A stretch of 34,015 nt of DNA from Deltaproteobacteria bacterium. GTDB taxonomy: Bacteria > Desulfobacterota_D > UBA1144 > Nemesobacterales > JAJCZQ01. The notes under the pieces were generated by a model. The model was not told where the DNA came from and searched no databases. It worked only from the letters and a program-made list of their open reading frames with translations. This document shows, piece after piece, positions 23,814 through 32,496 of the stretch. Location: positions 1 to 34,015 of the forward strand of contig JAJCZQ010000001.1 of the NCBI GenBank assembly GCA_029262335.1, given 5' to 3'. The first letter of the stretch is position 1. Every line of letters begins with the position of its first letter. A program made the position numbers and the translations under genes.

Positions 23814-24458
23814 TTACTTTTTACCCCAGTCCGCAAGAAATCTTTCGAGCCCTATATCTGATAAAGGATGATTATAGAGCTGTTTAAATATCTTATAAGG
23901 CATTGTGGCAACATCAGCGCCAAGCAGAGCTGACTCTGCTATATGCATGGGGTGTCTGATACTGGCAACAAGCACTTCGGTCCTAAAATCATAATTTTCA
24001 TAGATCTGGACAATCTCTTCAATTAGCTGCATGCCCGAAGTTGAAACATCATCGAGCCTTCCCACAAAAGGGCTGACATAAGCTGCACCGGCCTTAGCTG
24101 CAAGAAGTGCCTGTGAGGAAGAAAAAACAAGAGTAAGGTTAACATTGATACCCTTGTCAGATACATGTTTGGTAGCCCTGATACCGTCCTCAGTCATTGG
24201 CATTTTAACCACAATATGTTTATGTATCTTAGCAAGGACTTCGGCCTCTTTGACCATTTTTTTATATTCAGTACTTAGTACCTCTGCACTCACCGGACCC
24301 TGTACGATTTCGCAAATTTCTTTTACAAGTTCATGAAAACCTTTTTGTTCACCCTGCTGTGATACAAGTGAGGGATTAGTTGTTATTCCATCTAGTAAGC
24401 CGGTTGAAGCTATTTCTTTGATTTCATCCAAATTTGCAGAGTCGAGGAAAAATTTCAT
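23814..24458 (-). CDS. tal: Transaldolase, small (TalC/fructose-6-phosphate-aldolase-like) type
   Basis: 214 residues, the size of the short transaldolase group. N-terminal [13 protein letters not shown] and [12 protein letters not shown] are diagnostic. The Schiff-base lysine is Lys85 in IVVKMPM, and [11 protein letters not shown] and [11 protein letters not shown] follow. It transfers a dihydroxyacetone unit in the non-oxidative pentose phosphate pathway, or acts as an aldolase. It stands alone, and the lasso-peptide methyltransferase gene ends 61 bp upstream on the same strand, so read-through from that operon is possible. Confidence 0.95.
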   Translation of the reverse strand: MKFFLDSANLDEIKEIASTGLLDGITTNPSLVSQQGEQKGFHELVKEICEIVQGPVSAEVLSTEYKKMVKEAEVLAKIHKHIVVKMPMTEDGIRATKHVSDKGINVNLTLVFSSSQALLAAKAGAAYVSPFVGRLDDVSTSGMQLIEEIVQIYENYDFRTEVLVASIRHPMHIAESALLGADVATMPYKIFKQLYNHPLSDIGLERFLADWGKK

Positions 24459-24519
24459 AAAAGGTCTCCTGGTGAATTTTTAAATACTATGATAAATGAA
24501 AAAACAGGGAAATAAACAG

Positions 24520-25671
24520 TCAGTTGCCATATTTTAATGATAGTAGTCCAACGTATTGTAATGCTTCATCAATATTTTTGAAATTACCCGGGTATTTCTT
24601 TAATAACATTGCTGCTGTTTTTTCATTACTGGATCTTTTTTTAAACATATTCAAAATATCAAGTTCCCGCAGGCCCCATGAATTTAAAGATGTTTTGTAG
24701 CCTGGAGCTTTCTTTATAAACTCATCAGGTGATATCAGTTTGTTTAAAAAAGTGGACTGTTTAAATTCTGCGAATGGGACTTTTGAGTATTTCTTGAAAA
24801 CTTTTGTTTTCCAAGACCATATGTAGCTGTCTATATTTAATGAGGCCGAAATTTCAATTTCTATTCTGGTCCCGTTAGTTAGTTTTACCGGCCGGGAAAA
24901 TGGAAAAAATCCCCTTCCATAAACCTTTGAGCCCTTTACTTCAGGAGAGTTTAATAATCTGGTATCTTTCGTGAGGTTACTGTTAAACCATAATACAATG
25001 CCGTGTGCAGTACCTGTTTTAAGTGACTTTAACGATAATTTCTGTTTAAAACTGTTTTTTTTAAGTCTGTAATAATCTATCTCAAGCCACTTTTTTGATT
25101 CGGTGAGAATATTTATTCTATTTTTACCTAAAGGGTATATACCATTTGTGCATATGGCCCGGCCGTCACTTAGATCAAGCCCGCTAACGCCCTGCTCCCA
25201 AATTTGCGTAATATCCCTGTAGAGTCCCTGCGCTCCGGCAACGGAGCAGATAATCTGGTCTTTACCTGGAATTAAAACTCCACTTTTTTTAAGAAACCTG
25301 TCCCTGGCATCCATAATTACTTCCAGATTATTCCCATATAAGGGAAGCATCCCTCTTATGTCTGAAATAAGAATGTCTGCTTTTTCCGGCAGTGTTACAT
25401 CGGTCGAAGATTTGTTGATGAACGTTATTTTATCTTCATACCCGTTCTTTTTGGCTGATTTTACCCCGAGGTTTAATGCATGATTTGGTTCGATTGCATA
25501 TACTTTTTTAGCACCGAGTTTGCATGCAAGAAGTGAAAATATCCCCGTACCGGCACCCAGGTCTACCACTATTGAATTTTCTTTTACGGAATTCTTCAGT
25601 GCAGATACATACGCATCCATTCGCCATTTATCATTAATCATTTTTCCATAATCAGAAGTTGTATAGGCCAT
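24520..25671 (-). CDS. PRMT-like class I methyltransferase of the lasso locus
   Basis: 383 residues. The N-terminus (YGKMINDKWRMDAYVSAL) and SAM motif DLGAGTG (37-43) with Glu61 (AIEPN) match protein arginine methyltransferases, and the AHGIVLWF strand matches their beta-barrel domain. The catalytic double-Glu loop is changed: the usual two Glu fall at Asp104 and Gly113 in ISDIRGMLPLYGN, so arginine methylation is doubtful. A C-terminal stretch (about 330-383, LDILNMFKKRSSNEKTAAML... YP) looks like a small winged-helix domain that might bind leader peptide. It is last in the minus-strand lasso operon, 8 bp after the kinase. The predicted core has no Arg, so the target is unknown; an O-methylation or an inactive role is possible. 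Confidence 0.75.
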   Translation of the reverse strand: MAYTTSDYGKMINDKWRMDAYVSALKNSVKENSIVVDLGAGTGIFSLLACKLGAKKVYAIEPNHALNLGVKSAKKNGYEDKITFINKSSTDVTLPEKADILISDIRGMLPLYGNNLEVIMDARDRFLKKSGVLIPGKDQIICSVAGAQGLYRDITQIWEQGVSGLDLSDGRAICTNGIYPLGKNRINILTESKKWLEIDYYRLKKNSFKQKLSLKSLKTGTAHGIVLWFNSNLTKDTRLLNSPEVKGSKVYGRGFFPFSRPVKLTNGTRIEIEISASLNIDSYIWSWKTKVFKKYSKVPFAEFKQSTFLNKLISPDEFIKKAPGYKTSLNSWGLRELDILNMFKKRSSNEKTAAMLLKKYPGNFKNIDEALQYVGLLSLKYGN

Positions 25672-25679
25672 GTTATTTT

Positions 25680-26603
25680 CTAATTTAAACAGTTTTTAAT
25701 AACGAGTTTATATGCTTTCTCAAGGGCTCCTTCGTCATGTGAATAGTTTAATTTATAAAGTTCTAAATTATTGATCAAATCAGTAAGGAACCTGAAATCA
25801 TATTCATTTTTCTTCCTGTCCTCAAAGTCAAACCTGTAAAGGTTTTTTATTAGAAATGAAAATGATTCTGATTGAGATATTTCTTCAACGGATGTTGATT
25901 CTGCTCTGTTTAATATATAGATTGCACTTAGAGCCGTTGGCCTGCTTTCAGTTTTGATTAATCCGTTAGTGCATTTAACTACCTTTTTTTCATTATACTG
26001 GGACACATCACTCAGATCATGCTGGTTATCAAATAGCATCTCCACAGATGAAGGCCAGAGTCTTATACCTGGATAGCTGGGCACTGCCAGGTAGCTGTCT
26101 TTTCCTTTTTTTACCAGTATAGAATCATCTGAGATCAATCGTTGATTCTTAAGGGCGAAATATGCTGCAAGAGTGGACTTGCCTGACCCACTAGGGGCTA
26201 TGAACGAAACTGCCAGGTCACCAATCTTTACGGTACTTGAATGAAAAACCATATTATCAGAGAGTGTTAGAATATTGGGTATTACATGATCGGCAATTAG
26301 ATGAGTAATGGTGTTAGAAGTAGCACCCGGTTTTAAGAAGGTGTATATGATCTCTTCATCCCTGTCTATTGTAAAGTCTGCAAACTTATGGAACCTCATG
26401 GCAAGTGTTTTGCCATTTCTTAAAAACGATGCCCAGGGCCTGCCCTCGAATTTAATCTGGTGATAAACCTCAAAACCTTTGTCTATAGGGGATTTGTTCA
26501 GGGTCTTAATGCTGTAGTCTTCAACGGTACTGTCAGAACTGGGAATGTTATTAAGTTCTATTTCGGATTTGATATTTTTATCAAAAATTTTATAAATGTT
26601 CAT
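25680..26603 (-). CDS. HPr-kinase-like lasso-peptide kinase
   Basis: 307 residues. A divergent N-terminal domain (1-115) precedes the HprK catalytic core: FHSSTV with His121, Walker A APSGSGKST (136-144), the acidic pair Asp159-Asp160 in RLISDDSIL, and VPSYPGIRLWPSS (174-186). This is the layout of the peptide kinases of lasso clusters such as those for paeninodin and pseudomycoidin, which phosphorylate a Ser near the peptide C-terminus using a nucleotide donor. HprK homologues in exopolysaccharide loci are an alternative, but adjacent B1, B2 and precursor favour the lasso role. It lies 50 bp after B2. Confidence 0.85.
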   Translation of the reverse strand: MNIYKIFDKNIKSEIELNNIPSSDSTVEDYSIKTLNKSPIDKGFEVYHQIKFEGRPWASFLRNGKTLAMRFHKFADFTIDRDEEIIYTFLKPGATSNTITHLIADHVIPNILTLSDNMVFHSSTVKIGDLAVSFIAPSGSGKSTLAAYFALKNQRLISDDSILVKKGKDSYLAVPSYPGIRLWPSSVEMLFDNQHDLSDVSQYNEKKVVKCTNGLIKTESRPTALSAIYILNRAESTSVEEISQSESFSFLIKNLYRFDFEDRKKNEYDFRFLTDLINNLELYKLNYSHDEGALEKAYKLVIKNCLN

Positions 26604-26653
26604 AATTTATCAGAGAAAAAGGTTTTCCTGAAAGTGAATTAAAAATAAAAAGA

Positions 26654-27097
26654 TTAAAATGCAGAATATTTTTCCAGTGGATTATCCTGGCCGTTTAGAA
26701 CAATACCTTCTTTTTCAACCCAGGCATGTGCACTAAATCTATTTTCACTGTTTTCTACCCCGATTTTTAACTCACTCTTTATGCCGTTTATACCGAGAAT
26801 AAAATAGGTAAAAAGAGATTTTTCCAGGCACGTTGAATTAAATAAAGTATTTCCAAGTGCTAGATTAATTATTTTAGAAAGATTATCTGCTTCTGATAAA
26901 CTCTTGTCTTTATTAGATCCGGTCCGGCGACTGATTATGTATTCAACAAGATTTCTCGCTTTTTTATACCCGGCCGTCCTGAATAAAAGAAGATAAAGAT
27001 TGTAAAAGAATGAATATTTTATAAAACTCCATTTCTCAATATTTGATAGAGTAGTAAACCTGCCGATCTTTGATTTAACTGAGTGTAATAATTCCAT
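26654..27097 (-). CDS. Lasso-peptide leader peptidase (B2, transglutaminase-like)
   Basis: 147 residues, typical for a stand-alone B2. The Cys-His-Asp triad is visible: Cys90 in NSTCLEKSL, His124 in FSAHAWVE and Asp138 in NGQDNP. The flanking signature LGINGIKSELKIGV is likewise characteristic. B2 removes the leader at the bond after the residue following the conserved Thr, delivering the core to the cyclase. The 5' end overlaps the B1 gene by 23 bases, the tight coupling expected of B1-B2 pairs (fused in some clusters). Confidence 0.93.
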   Translation of the reverse strand: MELLHSVKSKIGRFTTLSNIEKWSFIKYSFFYNLYLLLFRTAGYKKARNLVEYIISRRTGSNKDKSLSEADNLSKIINLALGNTLFNSTCLEKSLFTYFILGINGIKSELKIGVENSENRFSAHAWVEKEGIVLNGQDNPLEKYSAF

Positions 27098-27356
27098 TGC
27101 TTTTGAGTTCTTCTAAGAGAATGTCTAAATCTTTCTTTAGTTTAGTGGGTGTTACATCAAATATTTCAAGTAAATTATCATATGCGGTTTTTATATCGGC
27201 TGTATTAGTTAACTCTTTCCAGAAAATTGTACCCGCACTATCCAGCCCATAGTAAGTCTCGTTGTCCAGGTTAAGAAAGACAATTTCGCCATTTGAAAGT
27301 TCCTGAAACATAATATCGTCCGGGACTTTTAGTGTTTTATTGAATATAGTTGTCAT
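27075..27356 (-). CDS. Lasso-peptide leader-binding protein (B1, PqqD/RRE family)
   Basis: 93 residues of PqqD-like winged-helix fold, the RiPP recognition element. The pattern VFLNLDNETYYGLDSAGTIFW, then a helix pair ending ELKSNGIITLS, is diagnostic. It binds the precursor leader (here the YxxPxL region) and presents it to B2 and C. It is the first gene of the minus-strand lasso operon. A 12-bp perfect palindrome lies about 22 bp upstream of its start, and the upstream spacer is shared with rpsT. Confidence 0.92.
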   Translation of the reverse strand: MTTIFNKTLKVPDDIMFQELSNGEIVFLNLDNETYYGLDSAGTIFWKELTNTADIKTAYDNLLEIFDVTPTKLKKDLDILLEELKSNGIITLS

Positions 27357-27377
27357 AATATTTAGCTGAGTACCTCT

Positions 27378-27389
27378 AGTATATATACT
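27378..27389. repeat. Perfect 12-bp palindrome in the divergent B1/rpsT spacer
   Basis: AGTATATATACT is its own reverse complement and includes TATACT in a position that could serve as a -10 for B1. It might be an operator, or a chance product of alternating AT. Confidence 0.3.
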
Positions 27390-27412
27390 GATTTCGGTTT
27401 AATAAATATAAT

Positions 27413-27441
27413 TTGACAAATGACCTAAAGATGTCAATATT
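27413..27441 (+). promoter_or_regulatory. Probable rpsT promoter
   Basis: A consensus TTGACA (27413-27418) is followed after 17 bp by AATATT (27436-27441), with a GTAGGAG ribosome-binding site just before the rpsT ATG. Confidence 0.55.
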
Positions 27442-27472
27442 AATGCTCTAATTTTTAATTGTAGGAGTATCA

Positions 27473-27754
27473 ATGGCTTTAAGAATAAAATCAGCTAAGA
27501 AAAAACACAGGCAAAGTCTTAAAAAAAGGGAAAGAAATAATTACGTAAGAACCACCCTTAAAACAAAAACAAAGCTTTTTAATGCCGCTATTGAAGAAAA
27601 AGACGTTGAAAAGGCCAATGAAAGACTTAAAGAAATAGTTTCTGCATATGATAAAGCCGCTACAAAAGGTGTTATTCATGCAAGGAACGCATCAAGGCAT
27701 ATTTCAAGGTTTTCCAAGAAAGTACACAATCTTTCTTCAAATGCTGATGCCTGA
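27473..27754 (+). CDS. rpsT: 30S ribosomal protein S20
   Basis: 93 residues, basic and helical. The N-terminal RIKSAKKKHRQSLKKRERNN and the C-terminal IHARNASRHISRFSKKVH are standard for S20, which binds 16S rRNA at the base of the small subunit. It sits between the divergent lasso B1 gene and convergent holA (6 bp between stops). rpsT beside holA is a conserved neighbourhood, so the lasso genes appear to have come in around it. Confidence 0.97.
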   Translation: MALRIKSAKKKHRQSLKKRERNNYVRTTLKTKTKLFNAAIEEKDVEKANERLKEIVSAYDKAATKGVIHARNASRHISRFSKKVHNLSSNADA

Positions 27755-27760
27755 CGGGTG

Positions 27761-28711
27761 TTAGTTTTCGCATATCTTTATTATAAACCTGCTTATTAAG
27801 TTGTACTTATCCTGGCTATACGACTTTATTTCTCTATCCAGTTTGGCAAGTCCGCTCATTGCAGATGATATTTTTTGATAACTGAAGTTTCCAGCCTGTT
27901 TTTTTAAATAGTACAAAGCCCCGGAAGATATTTTTAGTTTTTTTATTATCTCGCTATCGTTCATCCCGGATTTTGATATTTCCTTGAGGTGCCATATCTG
28001 TCTGATCCTCCAGCTTAAAGTTGAAACTATTGAAACCGGATCATAATTAATACTCCTGAGTTCATTTAAAACTTTTACAGCGGATTTTTTGTCTTTTCCT
28101 GCAATGGAATTTAAAAGCTGAAAAATATCGTCATGACTTCTCTTTGTAATAAAACCGAGTATGTCCTTATCGCTGATAATTTCTTTACCCCCAAAGTACT
28201 GAGCAATTTTTAAAAGTTCATTGTTTATTACTTTAAGGTCATCCCCCAAAAGCTTTTGTAGTTCATGTGCTGCTTTGGGTGTGAGTTTTAGTCCTATTAG
28301 CCTGGCTTCCTGAATTACCTTCTGTTCGATCTTGTCACCTGATTTGAAGATTTGTGATTCAAGATTATTATGCTTTTTAATTTTTGGCTTATTTGTTTCA
28401 TTTGAGAAAAGGACAATAAAACAGTCCTTAGCAGCGGAATCTATATATTTTTCAATGGCTGAAATATCGTCTTTTTTCAGTTTTTCACAGTTTTTTACGA
28501 CTATTAATTTGGTCTCCTGAAAAATAGAGTAATTATTAGCATTACCTATTATTTCCTCAATAGAGTCGGATTCGGTATGATATGTAAATTGCTGGTATCC
28601 GGGAAAGTTAATTTCTATGGTAGTTCTCAGTTCATCTATATATCTTTCGATAAGCAGTGCCTGGGGCCCGGCAAGAAGGTATACAGGTTTTAAGTTGGTT
28701 GACTGAGACAT
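27761..28711 (-). CDS. holA: DNA polymerase III subunit delta
   Basis: 316 residues. The opening PVYLLAGPQALLIERYIDELR is the HolA P-loop-like start without a functional Walker A. RSHDDIFQLLNSIAGKD and SILSWRIRQIW-type segments match the delta C-terminal collar domain. As part of the clamp loader it opens the sliding clamp during replication. Typical length. It is divergent from lipB with 51 bp between starts. Confidence 0.94.
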   Translation of the reverse strand: MSQSTNLKPVYLLAGPQALLIERYIDELRTTIEINFPGYQQFTYHTESDSIEEIIGNANNYSIFQETKLIVVKNCEKLKKDDISAIEKYIDSAAKDCFIVLFSNETNKPKIKKHNNLESQIFKSGDKIEQKVIQEARLIGLKLTPKAAHELQKLLGDDLKVINNELLKIAQYFGGKEIISDKDILGFITKRSHDDIFQLLNSIAGKDKKSAVKVLNELRSINYDPVSIVSTLSWRIRQIWHLKEISKSGMNDSEIIKKLKISSGALYYLKKQAGNFSYQKISSAMSGLAKLDREIKSYSQDKYNLISRFIIKICEN

Positions 28712-28762
28712 AGTAATTTTTAATAATATTTATTACAAGAAGCATATTTAAGAGATAAAAAA

Positions 28763-29461
28763 ATGCCAGTTAAAAGATCAATATTTTATAAGTTCCTTGG
28801 CCATGTCCCTTATTCAAATGCGCTGCAAATTCAGGAACAACTTCATAAATCTGTTCTTTCAGGAGCATTGGGCATGGACGGGTGCATTTTGTTTCTGTCA
28901 CATGAACCTGTAATAACATTTGGGAAATACAGCTCTGAAACCAACCTCCTTGTTGATGAAAATAAGTTGTCCGAACTAGGAGTAAATGTTTACAGGTCAT
29001 CCCGCGGGGGTGATATTACCTGCCATGAACCGGGGCAGTTGGTTATATATCCGATACTGAATTTAAAGAAGATGCACCTTGGTGTTAAAGAATATGTCGG
29101 GATGCTTGAGCTTACTATTATAAATTTTTTGAGTGAGTTTGGGATTTCCGGTGAGACGGTAAAAGGGCGTCCGGGAGTGTGGGTTGAAAATAAAAAGATT
29201 GCTTCAGTTGGAATCAATATTTCGAAATATGTTACAACACATGGATTGGCAATAAACATATATAACAGTTTGGAGAGTTTTAGTTATGTGAATCCATGCG
29301 GTTTTTCTGATATTGGCATGACATCCGTTAAACTTCTTAACGGGGAATGCGGTGACCTCGATAGTGCCGGCACAATATTCTTAAAACATTTTGAAAATAT
29401 ATTTAAGGTCTCAGGGGTTAAATACCAAAGTATTAAGGAAGCTGCCGGAAATCTAATTTAA
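28763..29461 (+). CDS. lipB: Octanoyltransferase (lipoyl(octanoyl) transferase)
   Basis: 232 residues. Moves octanoyl from acyl-carrier protein to lipoyl domains of 2-oxoacid dehydrogenases and the glycine cleavage H protein. The diagnostic SRGGDITCHEPGQLVIYPI stretch (about 76-94) holds the substrate-binding RGG and HxPGQ elements. The catalytic Cys is in NPCGF near residue 178. GRPGVWV and KIASVGINISKYVTTHG follow, the latter with the catalytic Lys. lipA is not adjacent. The last four bases overlap the end of the convergent DUF218 gene. Confidence 0.95.
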   Translation: MPVKRSIFYKFLGHVPYSNALQIQEQLHKSVLSGALGMDGCILFLSHEPVITFGKYSSETNLLVDENKLSELGVNVYRSSRGGDITCHEPGQLVIYPILNLKKMHLGVKEYVGMLELTIINFLSEFGISGETVKGRPGVWVENKKIASVGINISKYVTTHGLAINIYNSLESFSYVNPCGFSDIGMTSVKLLNGECGDLDSAGTIFLKHFENIFKVSGVKYQSIKEAAGNLI

Positions 29462-30099
29462 AAAATTTCACCTTTGTAATAATAAATTATTTTCTGATAC
29501 TCAAGTACTATTTCTTTCCAGTGGTTTTTATTCTTATTCAGATTGTTCGGGTCAAAACTGTCATATTTGCTGGGCCTGATTGTTATATCTATACCGGAGT
29601 TCTTGAAGATTCTTTTAAATATTAATGCTGACCTTTTTGAATGGCTTTTAGATGTTGTAACAATTATTGATTTGTAATCATTCTGTAAAGCTATCTTTTT
29701 GATTGCTTCGGCTTCTTCCCTTGTGCTGTAGACCCTTCCCGGTAATAGAATAATTTCTTTATCGTTAACACCAAGTTTATTTGCAACAAACTTGTTAAGG
29801 TCAGCTTCTTCCGGGAAATCTATATCTTTGGAATTTAGGTATTCCAGCCCTTCTGGTTTTCCTCCCCTCGAAATGATTAACTTTGAGGCATGGCCATTGT
29901 TTATAATGTCTATTGCTTCTAATACCCTCGATGGAGAACTGCCGCCAAGTACTGCAACAGCATCGGATTTTTTAATCTGCTGATCCACAACAAGGCCCGT
30001 TGCAAGCAGTTTTAGTATGGGAGCGGAAAAAATAAATAATAAGGAACAGACAGAAAATATTAAAATTATTAATATTAATAAAAATCTGCCTGCTCTCAT
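29458..30099 (-). CDS. DUF218/YdcF-like membrane-anchored protein
   Basis: 213 residues. An N-terminal transmembrane anchor (about 6-34) is followed by the DUF218 core: AVAVLGGSSPSRVLEAIDII, ASKLIISRGG, a ELL-like ILLPGRVYSTREEAEAI segment and IIVTTSKSHSKRSALIFKRIF. Family members such as SanA, YdcF and ElyC are linked to envelope barrier function and undecaprenyl-lipid metabolism, but the reaction is not settled. It follows ndk by 5 bp on the same strand, a probable operon. Confidence 0.87.
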   Translation of the reverse strand: MRAGRFLLILIILIFSVCSLLFIFSAPILKLLATGLVVDQQIKKSDAVAVLGGSSPSRVLEAIDIINNGHASKLIISRGGKPEGLEYLNSKDIDFPEEADLNKFVANKLGVNDKEIILLPGRVYSTREEAEAIKKIALQNDYKSIIVTTSKSHSKRSALIFKRIFKNSGIDITIRPSKYDSFDPNNLNKNKNHWKEIVLEYQKIIYYYKGEIF

Positions 30100-30104
30100 T
30101 TTAT

Positions 30105-30521
30105 CTAACCAAATATTTGTAAGGAGTTGAAAAAATAGTTTAGTTCATAATCAGCCGATTCCTGTGAATCCGAACCGTGAACTATGTTATGTTCTATGTT
30201 ATCTGCAAAATCTTTCCTGATAGTCCCTTCTTCTGCTTCATCAGGGTTAGTTGCACCCATAATACCTCTTACTTTTGCAATTGCACCTTCACCCTGTAGG
30301 GCCATTACAACACATGGTCCGGATGACATAAATTCCGTGAGACTTCCAAAAAAAGGCCTTTCCCTGTGAACGTAGTAGAATCCCTCAGCCTGACTGATAG
30401 ACATATGAATCATTCTAAGGCCTACGACTTTGATACCATTTTTTTCGAACCTTCCAATAACTTCGCCGATGACATTTTTTGAAGTCCCGTCAGGTTTTAC
30501 GATAGATAGTGTAGTTTCCAA
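30105..30521 (-). CDS. ndk: Nucleoside diphosphate kinase
   Basis: 138 residues, standard length. Transfers the gamma-phosphate between nucleoside di- and triphosphates through a phospho-His, here His115 in [32 protein letters not shown] and [17 protein letters not shown] are all canonical. The start is a TTG at 30519-30521, fixed by GGAGGT 8 bases upstream; no ATG exists in the right place. It is divergent from the lasso cyclase gene. Confidence 0.97.
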   Translation of the reverse strand: METTLSIVKPDGTSKNVIGEVIGRFEKNGIKVVGLRMIHMSISQAEGFYYVHRERPFFGSLTEFMSSGPCVVMALQGEGAIAKVRGIMGATNPDEAEEGTIRKDFADNIEHNIVHGSDSQESADYELNYFFNSLQIFG

Positions 30522-30569
30522 TTAAATTACCTCCGTTATATTTTGAGAACTTAAATCTTTCATTTTAAA

Positions 30570-30598
30570 TTGATGATGTCAATATTGTTAATTATAAA
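30570..30598 (+). promoter_or_regulatory. Promoter of the cyclase-precursor operon
   Basis: TTGATG (30570-30575), a 17-bp spacer and TATAAA (30593-30598) lie upstream of the cyclase start, predicting a leader of about 36 nt. The 12-mer GATGTCAATATT overlapping it (30575-30586) also occurs in the rpsT promoter (27430-27441). Confidence 0.5.
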
Positions 30599-30640
30599 TT
30601 AAAATAGCATTCAGATTTAATTTACAAAAAACAGTTCATC

Positions 30641-32491
30641 ATGAGCGGAATATTATTCCAGATTAACCACAACGGTTCACCCATAGACAGAAAAAACTTT
30701 CTTAATATGTTTTCCCGGATTGAACACAGGGGAGGGGACGGCAGTAACCATGTCTTTATGGAAAATGCTGCAATGGGATGCCATTATTTCTGGACAACAC
30801 CAGAGGATGTTGGTGAGATTCAGCCTGCTATTTCAAAAGAAAGGGACATATACCTCCTGCTTGACGGCAGGATAGACAACAGGCCGGAACTGATATCGGA
30901 CCTTGATATAGATCAAAAAGAAGCGAGCTCACTGCCTGATGCCGGATTGGTCCTTAAAGCCTATCAAAAGTGGCAGGAGCGGATTTTTGCAAAACTTGTC
31001 GGATCATTTGCCGCCATTCTCTATTTGCCTGCAGTTAAAAAAATTCTTGCAGTCAGGGACCAGGTTGGTGACAGGACACTGTTTTATTATAATGACAATA
31101 GTAAATTTATTATCTCCTCTGAGCCATACTCCATTCTTGCAAACAGTGAGGTCCCTCAAAAACTCAACAAAAACAAGGTGGCTGAATACCTTGCGATTAA
31201 GCATCAAACTGACAACTCAACTTATTTTCAGGGTATTTACGAATTACTTCCCGGCCATTACATGCTTTGTAGAGAAAAAAAGACTGCGTTAAAGAAATAC
31301 TGGAATTTTAATTTTTCGGAAAAAGTCAGGTACCGCAATCATAATGAGTATGCCGAGCATCTTCTTGAAATTCTGGATAAAAGTATTTCCAGCAAAATGA
31401 GGTCGGTAAAACCACCCGGGATTATGATGAGCGGCGGACTAGACTCTACTGCTATTGCAGCTATCGCTGCTAAATATGCAAAGGGAAGGCTTAAAGCATT
31501 CTCCTACGTTTTTAATAAATATAAGGATTGTGATGAGAGCGGGTATATAGATGAATTTTGTAATATGTATGATACTGACAGCTTTAGGCTGAACGGCGAC
31601 GATTATCTGCCTTTAGTAGATATAAAGAATCCCTGTGTGAGCCCGAACTTTCCAAACCAGGATTCGTATCAGACGCTTAAGAATGAACTCTACAGGCAGG
31701 TCAAGAAGTCCGGCAGTAATATTTTGCTTACTGGCTGGTATGCAGACCAGTTATTTGCAGGGGAAGAACACTGGTTAAAAGAAAGTGTAAGGGATATTCA
31801 AATTTCCATATTATTTAGAAACCTAAAATCACTGGTTTCCAGGAGAGGGCTTCTGGGCCTTCGAAATGAAAGTTCAGTAAGGACAGCACTAAGGCCCTTT
31901 CGTAATATTAAGAACTTTATTTTAGGACCCCCGCCCACATATGATAAATATTCCTATATGACGCCTTACGCAAAATCTTTGCTTTTTAATGGCAATGGGT
32001 GGAACAGTAATCCTGAAGGAACAGGACGTACCGGCCAGATTTTAAATGTACTTGGCCTTCGGACTGCTTATGATGCCTCTGCATGTTCTCACTGTACGAC
32101 GGGGGTGAATATTGATTTCAGGTATCCATACAGAGACATCAGACTGATAGAATATTTTCTTAAGCTGCCGGCATATCAGCTGCATGACAACTCGGATTAT
32201 AAAAATAAGTATATTCTTAGAAATGCAATGAAGGGGCTTTTGCCCGCTGAAATACTGGAACGAAAAAAGATTACCCTTTTTATCGAACTGCTTGACCAGA
32301 GTTATAATACAAATAAAAAGGATATGAACAGATTGATAAAAATGCATAATGATGAATTAGGTGAATATATTGAAAATAATATTCTTAATGTTATTCTTAA
32401 TAAGAATTACAAAGATTTTGAAGGTTTAGAATCAAATCTGTTCTGGAGTACGTATACTTACCTGGAATGGAAATCAAGAATATTTAAGTGA
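30641..32491 (+). CDS. Lasso-peptide cyclase (C, asparagine-synthetase-like)
   Basis: 616 residues. An N-terminal class II glutaminase-like domain (1-190) starts MSGILF with Ser rather than the nucleophilic Cys at position 2, so it cannot release ammonia from glutamine, as expected of lasso cyclases. The C-terminal ATP-pyrophosphatase domain has SGGLDS (264-269), a TGWYADQLFAGE segment and VNIDFRYPYRDIRLIEYF. It would adenylate the Glu8 side chain of the core and join it to the Gly1 amine. It heads the plus-strand arm; the precursor ATG follows its stop by 5 bp. Confidence 0.9.
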   Translation: MSGILFQINHNGSPIDRKNFLNMFSRIEHRGGDGSNHVFMENAAMGCHYFWTTPEDVGEIQPAISKERDIYLLLDGRIDNRPELISDLDIDQKEASSLPDAGLVLKAYQKWQERIFAKLVGSFAAILYLPAVKKILAVRDQVGDRTLFYYNDNSKFIISSEPYSILANSEVPQKLNKNKVAEYLAIKHQTDNSTYFQGIYELLPGHYMLCREKKTALKKYWNFNFSEKVRYRNHNEYAEHLLEILDKSISSKMRSVKPPGIMMSGGLDSTAIAAIAAKYAKGRLKAFSYVFNKYKDCDESGYIDEFCNMYDTDSFRLNGDDYLPLVDIKNPCVSPNFPNQDSYQTLKNELYRQVKKSGSNILLTGWYADQLFAGEEHWLKESVRDIQISILFRNLKSLVSRRGLLGLRNESSVRTALRPFRNIKNFILGPPPTYDKYSYMTPYAKSLLFNGNGWNSNPEGTGRTGQILNVLGLRTAYDASACSHCTTGVNIDFRYPYRDIRLIEYFLKLPAYQLHDNSDYKNKYILRNAMKGLLPAEILERKKITLFIELLDQSYNTNKKDMNRLIKMHNDELGEYIENNILNVILNKNYKDFEGLESNLFWSTYTYLEWKSRIFK

Positions 32492-32496
32492 CCATT

